Positions 57,715-64,000 of a stretch of DNA of 64,000 bases are shown piece by piece. The stretch is from Anodontia alba (taxonomy: Eukaryota > Mollusca > Bivalvia > Lucinida > Lucinidae). Under the pieces are notes generated by a model. The model worked only from the letters and a program-made list of their open reading frames with translations. It was not told where the DNA came from and did not search any database. The translations under genes and the position numbers were made by a program. The stretch lies in contig OZ024821.1 of NCBI GenBank assembly GCA_964016985.1, positions 14,619,211 to 14,683,210 of the forward strand, given 5' to 3'. The number at the start of each line of letters is the position of its first letter. Position 1 is the stretch's first letter.

Positions 57715-59006
57715 GTCCCCCGCCTTTTCGAAGAAAAGCGGAGGGACACTGTTTTTGGTTTTCCGTGGTGCGTGGTGCGTGGTTCCAAATTTTTAGTAGG
57801 TACTTTGTCCCCTTAACTCCTCCCACAGTTTTTGTCCAATCCTTTTGAAACTTTACAGGTGTTTTAAGGATGGTCTGAAGATGTGTATATGGTTTTTTCA
57901 GAATCCTGAAATTATTTTTTATCACTTTTTACACATTTTGAACTTAGACATTTTTTGAGTTCTAATATTACAGAAGTCTATAGGGAGTAGGTACCTTGTC
58001 CCCTTAACTCCTCCCACAGTTTTTGGCCAATCCTTTTGAAACTTAACGTGGGCTTTTAGGATGGCCTGAAGATATGCATGTGGTTTTTTCAGAATCCTGA
58101 AATAATTTTTTTATCACTTTTTCCGCATTTTTAACTTAGACATTTTTTGAGTTCTAATACCACAGAAGTGTATAGGGAGCAGGTACCTTGTCCCCTTAAC
58201 TCCTCCCACAGTTTTTGTCCGATCCTTTTGAAACTTTACAGGTGCTTAAAGGATGGTCTGAAGATATGTATGTGGTTTTTTCAGAATCCTGAAATAATTT
58301 TTTATCACTTTTTACACGTTTTGAATTTAGACATTTTTTGAGTTCTAATATTACAGAAGTCTATAGGGAGTAGGTACCTTGTCCCCTTAACTCCTCCCAC
58401 AGTTTTTGACCGATCCTTTTGAAACTTTACGTGGGCTTTTAGGATGGCCTGAAAATATGCAGGTGGATTTTTCAGAATCCTGAAATAATTTTTATCACTT
58501 TTTCCGCATTTTTAACTTAGACATTTTTTGAGTTCTAATATTACAGAAGTGTATAGGGTGCAGGTACCTTGTCCTCTTAACTCTTCCCACAGTTTTTGTC
58601 CGATCCTTTAGAAACTTTACAAGGGCTTTTAGGATGGCCTGAAAATATGCATGTGGTTTTTTCAGAATCCTGAAATAATTTTTTATCACTTTTTCCACAT
58701 TTTTAACTTAGACATTTTTTGAGTTCTAATACTACAGAAGCGTATAGGGAGTAGGTACCTTGACCCCGTTAACTCCTACCACAGTTTTAAGCCGATCCTT
58801 TTGAAACTTTACAGGTGCTTTAAGGATAGTCTGAAGATATGCATGTGGTTTTTTTCAGAATCTTGAAATTATTTTTTATCACTGGTTTCCTGCTTCAATA
58901 CTTTGGTAACTGATAAGGACCAATGGTCCTCTGGTTAACTTTACCATTTTTAACACCTCAAATAAAAATAAGGTGGGGGACATAAATTCCCCATGGAATT
59001 TGCTTG
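57715..59006 (+). mobile_element. HLE-9 copy 1, Helitron-like element
   Basis: It starts GTCCCCCGCCTTTTCGAAG after a T-run and ends AATTCCCCATGGAATTTGCTTG (CTTG 59003-59006) before TTTG. The 5' GTCCCCCGCCTT is complementary to 3' AAGGTGGGGGAC (58971-58982). Six or so units of about 180 bp carry CCTTGTCCCCTTAACTCCTC, CGATCCTTTTGAAACTTTAC, GGATGGTCTGAAGATATGCA and AGACATTTTTTGAGTTCTAA. Confidence 0.8.
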
Positions 59007-59265
59007 TTTGTTTTGTTTTTTTTTTTCTGAATTTTAAGCAGATGTTTTTTTTTTTGTTTTTTTTTGGGGGGGGGGGGGGGCACAGAAAAATGGAATATGT
59101 GCAGCATTAAAGTGAATGTGGCAGTGCCTGAGAATCTAATATGTCTTTTTTTTTTTCTTTTTTTTTTGCTATATTTAATTTTCTAAAATTTTCATAGTAT
59201 TGTCATCAACAATTAAAAATCAGCGAAGAAAAGTAAAAAATATTTTCTTGGATAAAAATTAAAAA
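59007..59265. other. T-rich and G-run spacer
   Basis: T-runs and a 14-base G-run (59066-59079), then AT-rich sequence. GTGAATGTGGCAGTGCCTGAGAATCTAATATG resembles a part of 56630-56690. No gene seen. Confidence 0.5.
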
Positions 59266-61777
59266 CTAGAGGCCCAAGAGGGCCAGAAATCGCTCACCTG
59301 GATTACGCTGATCATGATATGTTACATTGTGCCATGGTGGCCATCTTGGCTATCAGATCAGACTGCCTTTAGCAATCCAGAATCTAATGTTCTTTAAGAG
59401 TTTCAAGACTGCCACCATGGCAGCCATCTTGGATAGTGGAATGACCGATTTAGCAATTCTGAATCTCCATGTCACCCAGATGCCTCCCATCATGTTTCGG
59501 CTCAATCTGACTTAGTTTGGGAGGAGATGCGGTTTGAAGAATTTCAAGATGGCGGCCATCTTGGATATTGGAACAGAACAATTTTAGCAATTCTGGATTT
59601 CCATAACACCCCAATGCCTCCCATCAAGTTTAAGCTCAATCAGACTCACCATTCAGGAGCAGATGTGATTTGAAGATTTTCAAGATGGCTGCCATCGTGG
59701 CCAACTTGGATATCAAGAATGGAACCATTCTAGCAGTTCTAAACCTCCATGCTGCCCCGATGCCTTCCACCCAGTTTCTGCTCCGTCCAACTTACGGTTC
59801 GGGTGCAGATAACAATTAAAGACTTTCAAAACGGCTGCCATGGTTACCATCATGGATATGATTCTGATGGAGATGTCAAAAATATGAAAAAGATACTGAT
59901 GCACATATGGATGAGGGACAGACCAGGTGAGCTAACAATTGAAGATCTTCAAGATGGCTGCTGTGGCATCCATCGCGGATATCGTTACAAATTGGCTTTA
60001 GCAATTCTGAATCTCCATGGTGCCCCAATGTTTCCCACCAAGTTTTGGCTCAATCTGACCTACCATACGGAGCAGATGAGGTTTGAAGATTTTCAAGATG
60101 GTCAAATTGGGGACCATCTTAGATATCGGAACAGAACTATTTTAGCAATTCTGAATCCCTATGTCACTCTGACGCCTCCCGTTAAGTTTGGGTTCAATTC
60201 ACATTTCGATTTGGAAGGCGATGTCGTTTGAAGAATTTCAAGATGACCATCTTGGATGTCAGAATGGAACAAATTTAGCAGTTCTGAATCTCCATGTCTC
60301 CCAAATGCCTCCCACCAAGTTTCAGCTTAATCCAAATTACCCTTAGGGAGCTGATGTCATTTCAAGATTTTTAAGCTGGCCACCATGGCAGCCATCTTAG
60401 ATATTGGAACGGAACAAATTTAGCAATTCTAAATCTCCATGTCATCCCAATGCCTCCTACCAAGTTTGGGTTCAATCCGACTAGCCTTTTGGAAGCTGAC
60501 AAGGTTTGAAGATTTTCAAGATGGCCATCATGCAGCCATCTTGAATATCTGAACGGAATGATTTTAGCAAATCTGAATCTCTATGTTTCTCCGATTTCTC
60601 CCATCAAGTTTCAGCTCTATCTGACTCACGGTTTGGGATGGTATGTTGTTTGAAGATTTTCAAGATGACCGACATGACTGCCATCTTGGATATTGGAATG
60701 GAATGATTTTTGCAATTCTAAATCTCCAAGTGGCACCAATACCTCCCACCAAGTTTGGGCTCAATCTGACTTAGCATTCGGGAGCAGATGTGGTTTAAAG
60801 ATTTTCAAGATGGCTGCCCAGCCAGTCATCTTGGACAGGCAAACAGAACAATTTTAGCAATTCTGAATCTCTTTGTCACTTTGATGCTTCCCATCAAGTG
60901 TAGGCTCAATCCGACTTCCAGTTTGGGAGGAGATTTCGTTTGAAGAATTTCAAGATTTTGGATAGCTGACAGAATGATTTTAGCAATTCTAAATCTCTAT
61001 GTCGCTCCGATGCTTCCCATGAAGTTTTGGCTCAATCCGACTTATGGCAGCCATGGCAGCCATCATTGATATCGGAACAGAACGATTTAAGCGGTTCTGA
61101 ATCTCTATGTCTGGTACCTCCCATCAAGTTTCAGCTCAATCTGACTTACGGTTTGGGAAAAAATGTCGTTTGAAGAATTTCAAGATGGCCGCCATGGCGG
61201 CCATCTTGGATATCAGAACGGAACAAATTTAGCAATACTGAATCTCTATGTCGCTCAGATGATTCCCATCAAGTTTCGGCTCAATCCAACTTACGGTTTG
61301 GGAGATGTAGTTTGAAGAATTTCAAGATGGCCACCATGGCAGCCATCTTGGATATCGGAACTGAACTATTTTAGCAATTCTGAATGTCTATGTCGTTCCA
61401 ATGCCTCCCATCAAGTTTTGGGAGGAGATGTTGTTTGAAGAATTTCAAGATGGACGCCATGGTGAAAGGGAACAATTTTAGCAATTCTGAATCTCTATGT
61501 CGCTCCAATGCCCCCATCAAGTTTTGGCTAATTCTGACATGGTTTGGGAGAAGATATCGTTTGAAGAATTTCAAGATGGCCGTCATGGATATCAGAATGG
61601 AACCATTTTAGCAATCTCCATGTTGCCACAATGCCACCTATTAAGTTTCAGCTCAATCTAACTTATGGTTCTGGAGGAGATGTCGAAAATGAGAAAAGCT
61701 AACGACGGATGACAGACAACAGACCATGGCATAAGCTGACCTGGAGCTGACCTGGAGCAAAACTCCAGGTGAGTTGA
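59266..61777 (-). mobile_element. HLE-10, Helitron-like element, reverse orientation
   Basis: Read on the minus strand it starts TCAACTCACCTGGAG and ends CAGGTGAGCGATTTCTGGCC, then hairpin GGCCCTCTTGGGCC, TCTAG. That gives TC..CTAG ends with a 3' hairpin, the classical Helitron layout. The 5' CTCACCTG mirrors the 3' CAGGTGAG. About 15 units of roughly 150 bp contain TTCAAGATGGCCGCCATGGC, GCCATCTTGGATATCGGAAC, TTTTAGCAATTCTGAATCTC and CTCCCATCAAGTTT.GGCTCA. Short open frames in it are by-products of the repeat. Confidence 0.78.
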
Positions 61778-61791
61778 AAAAAAAAAACAAA

Positions 61792-64000
61792 CAAGCAAAT
61801 TCCATGGGGAATTTATGTCCCCTGCCTTATTTTTATTTGAGGTGTTAAAAATGGTAAAGTTAACCAGAGGACCATTGGTCCTGTACCAATTACCTAAGTA
61901 TTGAAGCAGGAAACCAGTGATAAAAAATAATTTCAAGATTCTGAAAAAAACACATGCATATCTTCAGACCATCCTTAAAGCACCTGTAAAGTTTCAAAGG
62001 ATCGGCTTAAAACTGTGGTAGGAGTTACGGGGTCAAGGTACCTACTCCCTATACGCTTCTGTAGTATTAGAATTCAAAAAATGTCTAAGTTAAAAATGCA
62101 GAAAGAGTGGTAAAAAATTATTTCAGGATTCTGAAAAAACCACATGCATATCTTCAGGCCATCCTAAAAGCCCTTGTAAAGTTTCAAAAGGATCGGACAG
62201 AAACTGTGGGAGGAGTTAAGGGGACAAGGTACCTGCACCCTATACACTTCTGCAATATTAGCTCAAAAAATGTCTAAGTTAAAAATGCGGAAAAAGTAAT
62301 AAAAAAATATTTCAGGATTCTGAAAAATCAACCTGCATATTTTCAGGCCATCCTAAAATCCCACGTAAAGTTTCAAAAGGATCGGCTAAAAACTGTGGGA
62401 GGAGTTAAGGGGACACGGTACCTACTCCCTATAAGCTTCTGTAATATTAGAACTCAAAAAATGTCTAAGTTCAAAACGTGTAAAAAGTGATAAAAAATAA
62501 TTTCAGGATTCTGGATAAACCACATGCATATTTTCAGACCATCCTTAAAGCACCTGTAAAGTTTCAAAAGGATCGGCCAAAAACTGTGGGAGGAGTTAAG
62601 GGGACAAGGTACCTGCTCCCTATATACTCCTGTAGTATTAGAACTCAAAAAATGTCTAAGTTAAAAATGCGGAACAAGTGATAAAAAATTATTTCAGGAT
62701 TCTGAAAAAAACACATGCATATCTTCAGACCATCCTAAAAGCCCATGTAAAGTTTCAAAAGGATCGGCCAAAAACTGTTGGAGGAGTTAAGGGGACAAGG
62801 TACCTACTCCCTATACGCTTCTGTAATATTAGAATTCAAAAAATGTCTATGTTCAAAATGTCTAAAAAGTAATAAAAATTAATTTCAGGATTCTGAAAAA
62901 ACCACATGCACATCTTCAGACTATCCTTAAAACACCTGTAAAGTTTCAAAAGAATCAGCCAAAAACTGTGGGAGGAGTTAAGGGGACAAGGTACCTGCTC
63001 CCTATACACTTCTGTAGTATTAGAACTCAAAAAATGTCTAAGTTAAAAATGCGGAAAAAGTGATAAAAAATTATTTCAGGATTCTGAAAAAACCACATGC
63101 ATATCTTCAGGCCATCCTAAAAGCCCATGTAAAGTTTCAAAAGGATCGGCCAAAAACTGTGGGAGGAGTTAAGGGGACAAGGTACCTACTCCCTATACAC
63201 TTCTGTAGTATTAGAACTCAAAAAATGTCTAAGTTAAAAATGCAAAAAAAGTAATAAAAAATTATTTCAGGATTCTGAAAAAACCACATGCATATCTTCA
63301 GGCCATCCTAAAAGCCCATGTAAAGTTTCAAAAGGATCGGTCAAAAACTATGGGAGGAGTTAAGGGGACAAGGTACCTACTCCCTATAGACTTCTGTAAT
63401 ATTAGAACTCAAAAAATGTCTGTTAAAAATGCGGAAAGAGTGGTAAAAAATTATTTCAGGATTCTGAAAAAAACACATGATTATCTTCAGGCCATCCTAA
63501 AAGCCCTTGTAAAGTTTCAAAAGGATCGGACAAAAACTGTGGGAGGAGTTAAGGGGACAAGGTACCTGCACCCTAAACACTTCTGCAATATTAGCTCAAA
63601 AAATGTCTAAGTTAAAAATGCGGAAAAAGTAATGAAAAAATATTTCAGGATTCTGAAAAATCAACCTGCATATTTTCAGGCCATCCTAAAAGCCCACGTA
63701 AAGTTTCAAAAGGATCGGCCAAAAACTGTGGGAGGAGTTAAGGGGACAAGGTACCTACTCCCTATAGACTTCTGTAATATTAGAACTCAAAAAATGTCTA
63801 AGTTCAAAACGTGTAAAAAGTGATAAAAAATAATTTCAGGATTCTGGATAAACCACATGCATATTTTCAGACCATCCTTAAAGCACCTGTAAAGTTTCAA
63901 AAGGATCAGCCAAAAACTTTGGGAGGAGTTAAGGGGACAAGGTACCTGCTCCCTATATACTCCTGTAGTATTAGAACTCAAAAAATGTCTAAGTTAAAAA
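61792..64000 (-). mobile_element. HLE-9 copy 2, inverted, cut by window end
   Basis: The minus-strand 3' end (CAAG on plus, 61792-61795) and the adjacent about 300 bp are nearly identical to the complement of 58700-59006. At least eleven array units run to the window edge. The repeated 64-codon frames on both strands are period artefacts of 180-190-bp units. Confidence 0.8.

Noticed and set aside
59749..60231. 160-codon frame
   Set aside because: It lies wholly inside the HLE-10 array and is not preserved in neighbouring units.
62487..63981. Series of 60- to 105-codon frames on both strands with similar proteins
   Set aside because: They repeat at the array period, occur in both orientations and depend on the chance absence of stops in HLE-9 units.

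Overview
The window is eukaryotic, animal DNA: AT-rich, intron-bearing and dominated by mobile elements. Two metazoan genes can be read with confidence, plus one orphan exon. A lophotrochozoan, most likely a marine bivalve, is my inference. It rests on the dense layer of short MITEs and SINEs, the Helitron-like elements that carry central tandem arrays (known in bivalves as 'pearl'-type elements), a DIRS retrotransposon, and frequent TACATGTA strings. The species cannot be named from this alone.

Genes. TM2D1 (3489-4100, minus) is an intronless TM2-domain membrane protein. It is transcribed away from a DNTTIP2/Fcf2-family rRNA-processing gene (plus strand). The DNTTIP2 coding sequence joins 4510-5048, 24281-24410, 26643-26735, 27953-28117, 32847-32956 and 34282-34384 (379 aa). 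All junctions are GT-AG and in phase. The 409 bp between the two genes looks like a shared promoter. A 75-nt exon of a short-chain dehydrogenase/reductase lies at 56145-56219 (minus); its partner exons were not found.

Mobile elements. Intron 1 of DNTTIP2 (19.2 kb) holds a broken DIRS retrotransposon (about 6316-10782), a broken autonomous hAT transposon with an 8-bp target duplication (14093-17230), and several long tandem arrays. An L1/Tx1-like LINE (43149-50483) has an intact 1307-codon ORF and a 12-bp target duplication. The short families named here are: TTAA-MITE-1 (9 copies, internal hairpin); TTAA-MITE-2; the GCTCCAG palindromic MITE; the AAAACAGG palindromic MITE; the CAAACAGTG hairpin; the CWG-MITE (5 copies, four of exactly 242 bp, 3-bp CTG/CAG duplications); and SINE-A, SINE-B and SINE-C.

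The most coherent signal is a set of Helitron-like elements (HLE-1 to HLE-10). Each consists of a short 5' end, a central array of roughly 140-180 bp units (longer in HLE-1 and HLE-2), and a 3' end reading CTTG (CTAG in HLE-10) next to a T-rich site. In several, the 5' end is reverse-complementary to sequence just inside the 3' end. The arrays are mostly unrelated to each other, yet the ends follow one rule. They make up very roughly 30% of the window. One lies in the probable 3' UTR of DNTTIP2, and two inverted copies of HLE-9 make a palindrome around HLE-10 at the right edge.

Nested insertions give a relative history: a MITE inside a MITE inside another, hAT inside HLE-2 inside HLE-3, and the LINE inside a MITE.
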